The position numbers and the translations under genes were made by a program. The notes under the pieces are model-generated. The model did not search any database, was not told where the DNA came from, and saw nothing but the letters and a program-made list of their open reading frames with translations. 64,000 nucleotides of DNA from Diphasiastrum complanatum (lineage: Eukaryota > Streptophyta > Lycopodiopsida > Lycopodiales > Lycopodiaceae), in contig CM055094.1 in the NCBI GenBank assembly GCA_029204225.1, positions 20,559,407 through 20,623,406 of the forward strand, written 5' to 3'. Below, piece by piece: positions 9,690 through 22,470 of the stretch (within the stretch, counting starts at the first letter, position 1; each line of letters starts with the position of its first letter).

Positions 9690-10476
9690 ACCTATGACAG
9701 CGGTATGCCACATGGCAAATCATGCAGGCTTGAGGGTTGCCATGTGGCAAGCCCTGTAGGCCTACCATAACCTTGTATGTCAAGCCAACTGAGCCTGTGC
9801 CACGTAGGCTTGAGTGGACCTAGAGATATATATATATATAGGTGGGCTCAAAAGATGCCACTTGGCAAACCATACAGGCCTACCATAGGCTTGCGTGGCA
9901 GGCCACATAGGCATGGCATATTAATCTTCCCACGTAAGCATGTCGCATGCTACCACATAGGCTTGCCGTAGGCTTGTGTGGCAAGCAAACCAAGCTCTGC
10001 CATGTAGGCTTGAGTGGAGCTAGAGAGAGAGAGCTGGGGTTCCCAAGTTGCCATGTGGCAAGCCATGTAGACATGTCATGAGATAAGCCATAGGCATGCA
10101 TGGCAGGCCACATAGGCATGGCATATTTCTGATGCTTCCCACGTAAGCATGTCACAGGATACCACATAGGCTTGCCATAGGCTTGTGTGGCAAGCCAACC
10201 AAGCTCTGCCATGTAGGCTTGAGTGGAGCTAGAGAGAGAGAGCTGGGGCTCCCAAGTTGCCATGTGGCAAGCCATGTAGGCATGTCATGAGATAAACCAC
10301 ATAGGCTTGGGACTTGCCATCTGGCAAGCCATGTAGGCCTATCATAGGCTTGCGTGGTAGGTCATATAGGCATGATATAGGCTTGATACAGTCTGCCATA
10401 TAGGCTTGACATAGGCTTGTGTGGCAAGCCAACTAAGCTATACCACGTGGGTCTGCCATGTAGGCTTGAGTGGAAT
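9690..10476. repeat. AGGCTTG minisatellite, block 1
   Basis: An irregular array of short phrases such as CATGTGGCAAGCCATGTAGG, CCATAGGCTTGTGTGGCAAG and GGCATGGCATA. It follows the H3 homology breakpoint at 9,713 and contains a short (TA)n run near 9,828. Two blocks near 10,025 and 10,230 share GAGAGAGAGCTGGGG and begin the segmental repeat. Frames across it are fortuitous. Confidence 0.8.
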
Positions 10477-10490
10477 GAGAGAGAGACAGA

Positions 10491-10556
<66 letters not shown>
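10477..10556. repeat. (GA)n microsatellite, block 1
   Basis: About 80 bases of GA with two CA interruptions near the start. The apparent SLSLSL and ERERER proteins here come only from the dinucleotide repeat. Confidence 0.97.
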
Positions 10557-10560
<4 letters not shown>

Positions 10561-10615
10561 GTGAGTGAGGAGTCACACATGAACTACTTCCCTTTGGTAT
10601 GGCCTAGCCTCAACG

Positions 10616-10825
10616 TTGAAAAAAATATCTGATGGAGATAAGAAGGGTCCCAAGCAAATTTCAAATGAGAATCTTGCAGAGAAAGTATTGAAACCACAGT
10701 TCGCGAGGGATCCCAAAGAATCGAACTTGAGTGTACAAGCCCAACAAAAGCGCATACACCAACTCACCACACATGGGAAGATCGTTAAATTTGAATTTGA
10801 AGAAAAATCATTGAAATGTTTGTAG
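10616..10825 (+). other. 69-codon open frame repeated in all three units
   Basis: The frame begins MKKISDGDKKGPKQISNENL and is almost identical at 18,736 and 29,811. Its 3' half (ESNLSVQAQQKR to IVKFEFEEKS) is also present in inverted orientation 1.4 kb downstream, where it has no start. I know no homologue. Lys/Gln-rich and hydrophilic. Because the same DNA forms an inverted repeat, the frame may be fortuitous. Confidence 0.3.
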
Positions 10826-10862
10826 ATCGATGTTTAACAAAATCATATATATTATAATCTTC

Positions 10863-11301
10863 ACACGTGTGGAATCAAGATCTACAAGAAAATCAACATT
10901 CTACACATAGAAAACCAAGATAGAGAAAGTCACATTAGATGGACATAAGAGATGAAGTCTCCACAAAGAAAGAAACTTTGATGATTATTTCTCCACTTAG
11001 GTACAACTATTTATAGCTTCCAAAATGTCATTTGGCCACTTGCCCCAAACTTGACCTAATTTGGAAACTTCTAGATACTTTATCAAAAACCTAGAAAAAG
11101 CTCTAGTCTAGATGCAATGTACCAAAATTAGCCAATTAGAATGGGTCCAAACTCGACCTCATCCACTAATCTACTTGCCAGAGGTAGTTAAACCACTATT
11201 TAGGCCCTTATTAACAAATATGAAACTAACTCGAAGTTGAGATTCATTTTGGCCTCCAAAATTGCCAAATGAAAAACCAAACTAGTTGACAATTTTTCAC
11301 A
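10863..11301 (-). repeat. Probable solo copia-type LTR relic
   Basis: The block ends (plus strand) GTTGACAATTTTTCACA, close to the end of the intact copia LTR. On the minus strand it has GGAAGCTATAAATAG, a good TATA box, near 11,005-11,020. No internal element remains and the other edge is unclear. Repeated in copies II and III. Confidence 0.45.
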
Positions 11302-11594
11302 CCATGTCCTCTAGACATCTCCATTGATGAATACAATTTATAAGTTTTTGAAAGCAATGTACCAAAATTTAGCCAATTAGAATGGGTCCAAACTCGACCT
11401 CATCCACTTATCTACTTGCCAGAGGTAGTTAAACCACTATTTAGGCCTTTATTAACAAATCTGAAACTAACTCGAAGTTGAGATTCATTTTGGCCTCCAA
11501 AATTGCCAAATAAAAAACCAAACTAGTTGACAATTTTTCACACCATGTCCTCTAGACATCTCCATTGATGAATACAATTTATAAGTTTTTGAAA
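11114..11594. repeat. 240-base tandem duplication, unit I
   Basis: Two adjacent copies, 11,114-11,353 and 11,354-11,594, start GCAATGTACCAAAATT and end TAAGTTTTTGAAA. Unit III has the same two copies (30,306-30,545 and 30,546-30,786); unit II has one. Confidence 0.85.
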
Positions 11595-12418
11595 GCAATT
11601 CCGAATGCAATCAGGGTCATGTTTTAGCTCAATGATCTCTCTTTCACATTACAAAAGTTTTTAAAATACATCGTTCTAGGATTCGAGAATGGATTTTGGA
11701 ATGAATTATATTTCATTGAAGTTTGAACGAGCTTGGAAATTTGAAGATTGAATGAAGCTGTAATCTAGGATTTTCAAAACTCAAAGTTGTTCATGCAAAT
11801 TAAGTCATTTTTGTTAGTATATTAAAATGTTGTAATCTAGGGTTTCCAAAAACAAATTGAAAATTTGTTAAAAAAAATGCTCATTCCTTGTTACACGACT
11901 AAATAACATATAGTTAAAAAGCATATAATGAATCTATGCTATGTTCCAAACATATGCAAGTTACGTTGCATTCATTCACACTTCACAAATCATTGGAATT
12001 CGAATTTGAACGAAATCATTGAAATTAGTAGATCAATGTTTAAATGAAGCGATAAATATTATAATCTTCCCATTTAATTCAATTATATTTATATATTATT
12101 GGTGCATTAATAGGATAAAAACTGGTTATTATTATTTTCTTTGTTTCTATTGATTCAAGCAAGCACAGCTCGTTTAGATGATGACCACAATTCAAATTTA
12201 ATGATCTTCCCATGTGTGGTGAGTTGGTGTCTGCACTTGAGTTGGGCTTGTACACTCAAGTTTGATTCTTTGCAATCCCCCCAAATTAATATAACCAGTG
12301 ACATTATTCTCAAAGCATGTACTATGAGCTAAAAACAACACTTGGAGAGTAAAGAGTTAGGAATATGTCAAACACTTTTACACCTAGTATTTGGCAAGAT
12401 CGGATTCTTTGCGATAAC

Positions 12419-12437
12419 CCCCCCCCCCCCTCCCCCA
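12419..12437. repeat. C-rich homopolymer tract
   Basis: A run of C with one T, inside a block repeated in units II (eight or nine C) and III. Slippage-prone; no function seen. Confidence 0.9.
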
Positions 12438-13431
12438 ATTCTTAATATAACTTCTCAAAGCATCTAGTATGAGCTACAAACAACACTTGGTAAGTCTTAA
12501 GACTTGGAGAGTAAAGAGTTATGCATTTGTCAAATACTTTTACACCTAGCATTTGGCAAGTTAGACGCAATGGTAGTAATGATAAGAATGAGTTAGACAA
12601 GCTTGTGAAGCCATCTAGAGGTGATTTGTTGTTTAGTTGCCTAGCTACATATCAAGCTACCCCAAGTTACCAAACAGTTTACTATTATTTTGAGTGACAA
12701 CCATGAAGCTATCATGATTTGAAATGACATCTATATATTAAGCTACTCCCAAGTTGACCCTTTCCCAGGAAGCTTCTCTCTTGAAACTATAGCAAAAGGC
12801 TCTTATTCAAAGGAACAGTCAAGGGTCGAGTACTTACCATACGAGATGAAGACCAACAAGTAGGGCAAGGAAAGAAGATGTACGATTTACTTTGCTATGT
12901 GCTTGGAGGTATGCTGAGCATGCTTGGAATATGAAGAACATGTGTTTTCCAAAAATATTAGTAGTCTCACAAAAAGGCTTGGAGTAACATTAGAATTTGG
13001 AAGTGGTGCGCCTACTTTGGATGGATGATCACTAACAAACAATTTCTGTCTAGTCCTTTTGCCGTGATATGTTCCCTCTTGTCGATATGATATTTTCATT
13101 GTGTGTCTAAATATTTTTTGAACAGAATATGTGTAACCTAATTATTGTTGATTTTGATTTAATGAGCATTCAATGTTCATTTAATACATTAAATCAAATA
13201 TCAACGATGAGAACATATATATATACACAACGAGAAGAAGGATCATAGATAATGAACTAAAGTGGACATTTCAAAAGCAGTGGAGAGATAGATTAGCAGT
13301 TGAGTGCCATATACATTGGCCCTAGATGACTATAATGGTCAATCTTAAAAGCTCCAATCAACAAATGTTGATGTTTTCAATGTACTCAATTCAAAAAATT
13401 GCGCCTAAAGGATTTTCTTCATAACATTTGT
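12438..13431. other. Non-coding conserved part of unit I
   Basis: Short phrases recur elsewhere: the 12,545-12,680 stretch (GTGAAGCCATCTAGAGGTG, TATCAAGCTACCCCAAGTTA) is found also near 20,470, 31,775, 58,790 and inverted near 44,600. The minus-strand 70-codon frame at 12,887-13,099 (MKISYRQEGTYHGKRTRQKL) is kept in units II and III but I recognise nothing in it. The remainder is AT-rich. Confidence 0.4.
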
Positions 13432-14748
13432 TCAGGAATAGTGGGCATCATGCTTATGATATTGCTCGCGCAGCCACTTGGAGCAGGTTCGAGTCAGCAT
13501 TTGTCTTCGACCAGCAAATGCTTTTGATCTCTGGGTGTAAGCCTTATTAGCATTGATGATAAAGCCTAAAGTGCACATCTCTTCGAAGATTTGTATGGAG
13601 TCTGCAGGAAAGTATTGTATCCGTAAATAGATCCTGGTATGCTCCATGTGAAGCGCCGGTTTTTTGGGATTGATGAAAAATTGTGGATCCTGCTCAAACC
13701 TTCGGCCCATGACAGTCATCAGAAACTGGCAAAACTTGTGTTGTAGCTTGATTGTAGGATCGTCAGAATCGGAAGTTAATTTGCAAAAATTCTTGATGGA
13801 TGTATGACATTCCTTCTGAGAAGAGAACGCGCCATCTATTATCGCAAAGTTCCAAGGATATGCTGATATGTTGTCTTCCGATCTCCATGCTAGCGCTCGT
13901 CTTCTACGAAAACTTGGGTCGAAAGAAGGATCATTCTGAATTTGCTTTGGTGAAAGCATTTCATAGACGTACGTATCTTTGAGGAATGGAGCTCTCCAAC
14001 CGAGCGACGAAATTAAATCTGGCTGAGAAGAGCTCCCGATCGAATTAGATGTCGTCGTTGGAACTGACTTGTCCCCATCTTTTTGTCCTATCAGAGTCGA
14101 CTTACTGACATGCTTATGATTTTGCTCATGTAGCCAGTTGAAGCAATTTCGAGTCAGTGTTTGTCTTCGACCAGTAAATGCTTTTGATCTCTGGGTGTAC
14201 ATGTAACCCTCATCAGCATTGATAATAAATCCTGAAGTGCACATCTCTTCGAAGATATGTATGGAGTCTGCAGGAAAGTATTGAATCCGTAAATAGATCC
14301 TGGTATCCTCCATGTGAAGGACCGCTTTGTTGGGATTGATGGAAAATTGTGGATCTTGCTCAAACCTTTGGCCCATGACAGTCATCAAAAGCTGGCAGAA
14401 CTTGTGTTGTAGCTGGATTGTAGGATCGCGAGAATCGGAACTCAGTTCCTAGAAATTATTGATTGATGTATGGCATTCCTTCTGAGAAGAGAACGAGCCA
14501 TCTATTATGGCAAAGTTGCAAGGATATGCTGATATGTTGTCTTCCGATCTCCATGCTCGTCTTCTACGAAATCTTGGGTCGAAAGAAGGATCATTCTGGA
14601 CTTGCTTTGGTGCTTGCTCAAGCCTTTCATTCACGTGTGTTTCTTTGAGGACTGGAGATCTCCAACCGGTAGACGCCATTAATTCTGAAAGTAGATTAGT
14701 ATTGATGTGTGATGTCCCTTTGTGTGAATATTTTCTGGATCCAAACAT
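13432..14748 (-). pseudogene. Gene family C, copy I (unrecognised, two internal repeats)
   Basis: One frame of 438 codons broken by a single TAG at 14,449, where unit II has TGG (Trp). The product is built of two similar repeats of about 190 residues. Each contains GWR(S/A)P, QNDPSFDP, RSEDNISAYP, a CHTSI(N/K)NF segment, LMTVMG(Q/R)RFEQDPQF, TRIYLRIQYFPADSI, IFEEMCT and a basic RRQ(T/M)LTR end. A low-complexity Ser/Thr linker (VPTTTSNSIGSSSQP) joins them. I recognise no domain and see no membrane segment in this copy. The C-terminus ends KHDAHYS. The high sequence retention of both repeats suggests past selection. Function unknown. Confidence 0.6.
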
Positions 14749-15777
14749 CTACTGTGTGGCTGTTAGGCTAGAGATAGCATGATATATTAATCTCAACATC
14801 CATTGGAGCGAGCTTTCGATCCACTTGAACACAAAACTTACAAGACTATTTGCTTCATGATGTAAATGTGAATCCAACTTATCAACCATTATAGAAAATT
14901 TGAGCACAAAAGGGGCCTTTCAAAAGCATACCTTTTATTTTTTTCTTAAAAGTTTCTTCCACATGGTCCAATCAAAGCAATCAAATTTGAAATCTACGTA
15001 ACGTAGCTCCTTCAAATTGATTTTCTTTTCTTTTTAAAAGAACTGTAATTTTGCGTCGGGGCAGCACGTAAATAAGCCATTTTATTTGTTGTATACTATG
15101 CAACTCAGCAAAAAAATAGTGTAACTTTTGAACGGCAATTCGAATAGAGACGATTACGGTGCCATTAGAAAGACCTCAACGAGAGCTTTTTCCATGACAC
15201 CCAACATGACCCAGTTCCGAGCTATGGTGAAGATGTTATGGCCAGTAAGGGAGTAGCATTATGGTGCATTTAAGAGTAAAGGATCAAGCAAATACTTATA
15301 AAACTGGTATATGGCAAGTTAGACACAATGATAAATTCATGAGAATAAGTTAGTGAAGCTCAAAAAGTCATTTGGAGTGAGTTCTTGCCGAGTCCCAATT
15401 TGTTACCTTGCTATTTGTGAACCTGCCCCAAGATAAGGTGAAAAAACCCTTTTAATATTACGAATGACAACCACGAAGCTATCATAGTTTCAATCAACAT
15501 CGATATAATTAAACAACAAAAATCATCACATACATGGGAACATTACAAAAAATCACAATATCACGCTTTACTGCCATGCTGCCATGCATGCTTTTTAGGA
15601 AATGAAAACAAACTCTGATGGGAGAAGATTTGATGCTGGCACTTCCTTCTTCAGGCATGGAAATGATATTCAGAAGCATTGAAAAGCTATAACTTCAAAG
15701 GATCGATTCTCCATCTTTTAGTGGCGATCTATCATTCGCTACGACAGTGCTTGATTACTCCTTCGCATCCTTAGACA
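14749..15777. other. Non-coding repeat block
   Basis: Nothing coding. The 14,700-14,900 part (CTAGAGATAGCATGATATAT) recurs near 26,290, 34,690 and 38,690. The 15,240-15,545 part (GTGCATTTAAGAGTAAAGG) recurs near 26,855, 35,205 and 39,260. The last 90 bases are the beginning of the family A leader. Confidence 0.6.
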
Positions 15778-16240
15778 CCATCTACATACTATGATATTTA
15801 AAAATAAGTTTGACCAGATAGTCTCAATTTATGGGGGGACTAATGTACTCCCATCATCGATGGTTTGCTCGGCGAAAGTTATGGAAAAACTACATGATTC
15901 TAAGTATGAGCTTTTTTATCTTGTTTTGAAATCTCGTATGCATTGTGATGTGAATGTGTTAACATGCTTTAAGACCAAAAATTAGCATCAAGAACAGCTT
16001 TTAATGCAAGATTTAAAACAAGAGTTCAATGATGTTTTTCCTAAATAGGTAAGATTTTCTGAGGTACATACTTCTAATTATATTGCAGTCCGTTTTAAGC
16101 ACATAATCAAATTTTTCCAAAATGAAATCTTTGAAATATTTCAGAAAAGAGCAAGAACATAAAGATAGATTTTCAATTTCAAAATTGCAGAAAACATCAA
16201 ACAGCAAGTACCATTCACTTTTGATGTTAGGTAAGTATGA
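15778..16240 (+). mobile_element. Ty3/gypsy protease-RT junction relic
   Basis: The open frame at 15,791-15,985 has FKNKFDQIVSIYGGTNVLP, followed after a stop by LMQDLKQEFNDVFPK, the phrase that marks the start of reverse transcriptase in many gypsy polyproteins (xEFxDVFP). The longest relic of the same element is at 44,820-46,240. No catalytic residues remain here. Several stops; dead. Confidence 0.6.
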
Positions 16241-18060
16241 CCAAGCAAACACAATATCATGGAAGGACTTGTGTATATAAGGCCAAAGATCTGCAATAAA
16301 ATACAAGTGTAAAAGTGTCTCACATGAATGGTCTCAAACATTCTATTACAGTAGCGCAAAACTATATATATTTGCCTTGTCATTCTGTGTGTTGAGTTGT
16401 AGTCGATCCACCGTATTCCTAGTGAGAGTTCTTCTATGTAGATCCTCAACATCCTGCGAGCCAGTTAATCCCTGTAAAAGTTTAGTCTTTTAGCCGGTAA
16501 GTCTTCTTTTGCACCACTCCCTTGTCCTTTCTTTCCTTTACATCATGTATACTTCTTTTTTTTTCCCATATTTTGTTCAAAAACCACCGAACTAGAGTTG
16601 TTTAGGTTGAAAGAACAAGGCCTTTTATTTGAGTTTTGGAAGAATTTATCTTGGATAGCGAAAAAATTTGGTCTTTTGAGGAGGCGTTGAATCTCTCTGA
16701 TGTTTTCAGCATCTTCTAAGTTGGCAAGGAGTTTAGCAGAAGGGTTTGCAGCAAATCAATCATGTGTTGGCGTAAAAAGAGAAAAGTAGGTGTGACTTGA
16801 CAACATCTCTGACGAGCTTGTGTAGCCAAAGAAAAAAGCCATTCATCTGATTCTGGAAGAACGCACCAGGGAAGAATTTACTAAGATTGTTCATCATGAA
16901 ACACGATGACCCAAAAAAGAAAAGAAATGACATGGAGACCCATTTTTTTTGTCGGTTTTTTTGTTTAATTTTATAAAAAAAATATCCATGTTTAAAATGC
17001 TTCAAATAAAAATATTGTAATGCTAAAAAAAATGTTGTATATTGCAAGAAAATTAATCAACCTACTCAAATTTTGTTAATAGATTTTTGTTAATAATTGC
17101 AAATTAGCTTATATGAAATAATAATACTATTCAAAATGAAATCATTGGACACAACCATTTGAATAACTAAAAAAAATCTTTTTGCTTATTAAAACAAAAG
17201 TTTTCAATGTTTTTTTAAGAATTTTAAAAGTATTTTAAATTACAATTCTTGTATCAAGAAAAATATTTTTTAAATTATGACAAAATTTTAATCAGTATTT
17301 AAATCTTTACTTATATTTAAACACTAAATGATTGCAAATGAAATTATTTCTAAAAATTTCTTATAAAAATACAACGAAAAATTAAAATATTAAAAACCTG
17401 ACAGTTCATTGCAATTTTAGTTTTGCTAATATTTAAATCATTAAAAAAACTGCTAAATCTATATTTTTAATACAAACAAATTTAAAAACATTAAATTAAT
17501 CAAAAAAATTTCAATACACAATATTTCAAGAAATATAAACGCAATTATTTTCTAAAATAAAAGAGAATTTATTACTCCCAGAAATCATCAAGATCATTTA
17601 CATTTTTTGTTTTTTTTAAGGAGCCATTGCAGTGTCAATTGGCACCTCTTCCACAATTTCCTTGACAACTGTAACCACATTTATCCTGAACTAGGACATC
17701 AGCAAACTCCTCTTTATCACCCACTTTTCCACTAGTAGGAGGTTGGGGTTCCTTTTGATAAAAATACAGCAAAATAAACCCATTTGATTCTAGAAATGAT
17801 GTAGAAAGCACCTACTTAAAATCCCAACAAGATCTAGAAGCTAGATTACTAATCAATGCATTGATTCCTAGTTTATCTTGGCTTGAACTCCATGAATTAT
17901 CTCCAAAACTCTTCACACATGTGGATGTACGGCTTGCTGCTGCCTGCGTACTGTACGTACAACTCCAATCTCATTCAATGATCATAAAAAATCATAAGCC
18001 AATAGCATTCATCAGTCAAATCATAGACTCAAACTAGTCAAGCAGGAAAATCTCAATTTT
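16241..18060. other. Non-coding spacer shared with 23.5-25.3 kb
   Basis: This stretch repeats almost base for base at 23,540-25,280. 16,900-17,560 is strongly AT-rich with A and T runs; part also recurs at 51,780-52,100. 17,600-17,980 is more balanced, and on the minus strand may be decayed coding DNA, but I cannot identify it. Confidence 0.5.
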
Positions 18061-18067
18061 GCTCATA

Positions 18068-18680
<613 letters not shown>

Positions 18681-21164
18681 CTGAGTGAGGAGTCACATAT
18701 GAACTACTTCCCTATGGTATGGCCTAGCATCAACGTTGAAAAAAATATCTGATGGAGATAAGAAGGGTCCCAAGCAAATTTCAAATGAGAATCTTGCAGA
18801 GAAAGTATTGAAACCACAGTTGGCAAGGGATCCCAAAGAATCAAACTTGAGTGTACAAGCCCAACAAAAGCGCATACACCAACTCACCACACATGGGAAG
18901 ATCGTTAAATTTGAATTTGAAGAAAAATCATTGAAATGTTTGTAGATCGATGTTTAACAAAATCATATATATTATAATCGTTACACGTGTGGAATCAAGA
19001 TCTACAAGAAAATCAACATTCTACACATAGAAAGCCAAGATAGAGAAAATCACATGAGATGGACATAAGAGATGAATTCTCCACAAAGAAAGAAACTTTG
19101 ATGATTATTTCTCCACTTAGGTACAACTATTTATAGCTTCCAAAATGTCATTTGGCCACTTGCCCCAAACTTGACCTAATTTGGAAACTTCTAGATACTT
19201 TATCAAAAACCTAGAAAATCTAGTCTAGATGCAATATACCAAAATTAGCCAATTAGAATGGGTCCAAAATCGACCTCATCCACTGATCTACTTGCCAGAG
19301 GTAGTTAAACAACTATTTAGGCCCTTATTAACAAATATGAAACTAACTCGAAGTTGAGATTCATTTTGGCCTCCAAAATTGCCAAATGAAAAACCAAACT
19401 AGTTGACAATTTTTCACACCATGACCTCTAGACATCTCCATTTATGAATACAATTTATAAGTTTTTGAAAGCAATTCCGAATGCAATCAGGGTCATGTTT
19501 TAGCTTAGTGATCTCTCTTTCACATTACAAAAGTTTTTAAAATACATCGTTCTAGGATTCGAGAATGGATTTTGGAATGAATTATATTTCATTGAAGTTT
19601 GAACGAGCTTGGAAATTTGAAGATTGAATGAAGCTATAATCTAGGATTTTCAAAACTCAAAGTTGTTCATGCAAATTAAGTCATTTTTGTTAATATATTA
19701 AAATGTTGTATTCTAGGGTTTCCAAAAACAAATTGAAAATTTGTTAAAAAAAATGCTTATTCCTTGTTACACGACTAAATAACATATAGTTAAAAAGCAT
19801 ATAATGAATCTATGCTATGTTCCAAACATATGCAAGTTACATTGCATTCATTCACACTTCACAAATCATTCGAATTTGAAGTGGAACGAAATCATTGAAA
19901 TCAATGTTTAAATGAAGCGATAAATATTATAATCTTCCCATTTAATTCAATTATATTTATATATTACTGGTGCATTAATAGGATAAAAACTCGTTATTGT
20001 TATTTTCTTTGTTTTTATTGATTCAAGCAAGCACAGCTCGTCTAGATGATGACCACAATGCCTCTAAGGAGAAATAGTTTTTCATTTTTTTTTAACTTTG
20101 ATTTTTCTTCAAATTCAAATTTAATGATCTTCCCATGTGTGGTGAGTTGGTGTCTGCACTTGAGTTGGGCTTGTACACTCAAGTTTGATTCTTTGCAATC
20201 CTCCCAAATTAATATAACCAGTAAGATTATTCTCAAAGCATGTACTATGAGCTAAAAACAACACTTGGAGAGTAAAGAGTTAGGAATATGTCAAACACTT
20301 TTACACCTAGTATTTGGCAAGATCGGATTCTTTGCGATAACCCCCCCCCAATTCTTAATATAACTTCTCAAAGCATCTAGTATGAGCTACAAACAACACT
20401 TGGTAAGTCTTAAGACTTGGAGAGTAAAGAGTTATGCATTTGTCAAATACATTTACACCTAGCATTTGGCAAGTTAGACGCAATGGTAGTAATTATAAGA
20501 ATGAGTTAGACAAGCTTGTGAAGCCATCTAGAGGTGATTTGTTGTTTAGTTGCCTAGCTACATATCAAGCTACCCCAAGTTACCAAACAGTTTACTATTA
20601 TTTTGAGTGACAACCATGAAGCTATCATGATTTGAAATGACATCAATATATTAAGCTACTCCCAAGTTGACCCTTTCCCAGGAAGCTTCTCTCTTGAAAC
20701 TATAGCAAAAAGCTCTTATTCAACGGAACAATCAAGGGTCGAGTACTTACCATACAAGATGAAGACCAACAAGTAGGGCAAGGAAAAAAGACGTACGGTT
20801 TACTTTGCTATGTGCTTGGAGGTATGCTGAGCATGCTTGGAATATGAAGAACATGTGTTTTCCAAAAATATTAGTAGTCTCACAAAAAGGCTTGGAGTAA
20901 CAGTAGAATTTGGAAGTGGTGCGCCTACTTTGGATGGATGGTCACTAACAAACAATTTATGTCTAGTCCTTTTGCCGTGATATGTTCCCTCTTGTCGATA
21001 TGATATTTTCATTGTGTGTCTAAATATTTTTTGAACAGAATATGTGCAACCTAATTATTGTTGATTTTGATTTAATGAGCATTCAATGTTCATTTAATAC
21101 ATTAAATCAAATATCAACGATGAGAACATATATATATACACATCGAGAAGAAGGTATATCTAGA

Positions 21165-22160
21165 TCATAGATTATGAACTAAAGTGGATATTTCAAAAGC
21201 AGTGGAAGAATCGGAAGTTAATTTGCAAAAATTCTTGATGGATGTATGACATTCCTTCTGAGAAGAGAACGAGCCATCTATTATCGTAAAGTTGCAAGGA
21301 TATGCTGATATGTTGTCTTCCGATCTCAAAGAAGGATCATTCTGAATTTGCTTTGGTGATTGATTAAGCATTTCATAGACGTACGTATCTTTGAGGAATG
21401 GAGCTCTCCAACCGATCGACGCAATTAAATATGGCTGAGAAGAGCTCCCGATGGAATTAGATGCCGTTGTTGGAACTGACTTGTCCCCGTCTATTCGTCC
21501 TATCACAGTCGACTTACTGGCATGCTTATGATTTTGCTCACGTAGCCAGTTGAAGCAGTTTCGAGTCAGTATTTGTCTTCGACCAGTAAATGCATTTGAT
21601 CTCTAGGTGTACATGTAACCCTCATCGGCATTGATGATAAACCCTGAAGTGCACATCTCTTCGAAGATATGTATGGAGTCTGCAGGAAAGTATTGAATCT
21701 GTAAATAGATCCTGGTATCCTCCATGTGAAGGACCGCTTTGTTGGGATTGATGGAAAATTGTGGATCTTGCTCAAACCTTTGGCCCATGACAGTCATCAG
21801 AAACTGGTAGAACTTGTGTTGTAGCTGGATTGTAGGATCGCGAGAATCGGAACTCAGTTCCCAGAAATTATTGATTGATGTATGACATTCCTTCTGAGAA
21901 GAGAACGAGCAATCTATTATCGCAAAGTTGCAAGGATATGCTGATATGTTGTCTTCCGATCTCCATGCTCGTTTTCTACGAAATCTTGGGTCGAAAGAAG
22001 GATCGTTCTGGACTTGCTTTGATTGTGCTCTCAAACCAATAAAATCACAAGCTACATTCAAATGTGCTAAGATAACACGAAAGTGCAGCACAATTTGCTT
22101 ATAATAGGCTACTTGCAAATGATCATAATTATGGTGAGCTGCAAACTCGATCTTAGCCAT
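21165..22160 (-). pseudogene. Gene family C, copy II (chimeric 5' end)
   Basis: Minus-strand frame from 22,160 reads MAKIEFAAHHNYDHLQVAYY and about 40 residues unrelated to family C, then joins it at QVQNDPSFDP (about 22,020). It keeps the Trp codon lost in copy I. It is stopped at 21,603 by TAG in place of CAG after GYMYT. Homology resumes to the second repeat, which is shortened by a deletion (NDPSLRSEDN) and diverges near 21,200. The 5' part belongs to a separate repeat seen at 39,720-39,850. Broken and chimeric. Confidence 0.55.
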
Positions 22161-22470
22161 TACAAATTAGCCTACACTTGGTACAAATAGCATCATTTCC
22201 ACCAAAAAGACACTTTCAGAGGAAGTTGATTTGTAGAAAAACTAGAATTTCAACCTCATAAAACTCTTTAAGAATATAGATCCTTAATTTTCTCATTTGG
22301 TGTAGCTATGTATGTAAGCAAATGTTGCAGAACATTACAAAAAGTCACAATATCATGCTTTACTGCCATGCTGCCATGCATGCTTTTTAGGAAATGCAAA
22401 CAAACTCTCATGGGAGAAGATTTCATGCTGGCACTTCCTTCTTTAGGCATGGAAATGGAATTCAAAAGCT

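Larger units (their letters stand above)
10714..12272. repeat. Inverted-repeat block in unit I
   Basis: Left arm about 10,714-10,803 and right arm about 12,191-12,272 are reverse complements with few mismatches (shared CTTGAGTGTACAAGCCCAAC and ACCAACTCACCACACATGGG). Each arm is bordered inside by a second shared phrase containing ATTATAATCTTC (10,850s and 12,060s, direct). Such arms could mark a non-autonomous DNA element or a transcript able to fold back. No transposase is present. Copies II and III keep the arrangement. Confidence 0.6.
10020..15785. repeat. Large segmental repeat, copy I
   Basis: This stretch recurs near 18,068 (copy II) and 29,389 (copy III). It holds in order: minisatellite end, (GA)n, a 69-codon open frame, a relic LTR-like block with a 240-base tandem duplication, an inverted repeat, a C-rich tract, several short conserved non-coding blocks, gene family C on the minus strand, and a terminal block beginning near 14,700 shared with copy III. 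The 5' edge of family A at 15,690-15,785 is then cut by a gypsy relic. Copy I alone lacks about 56 bases near 12,190. Confidence 0.8.

Noticed and set aside
9690-10476. Telomere or rDNA repeat
   Set aside because: No TTTAGGG-type array and no rRNA-like or tRNA-like gene seen anywhere in the window.
10362-10632. Open frames rich in SLSLSL or ERERER around the GA tracts (also 18.4-18.7 and 29.4-29.8 kb)
   Set aside because: They are translations of a dinucleotide repeat; any frame is open there.
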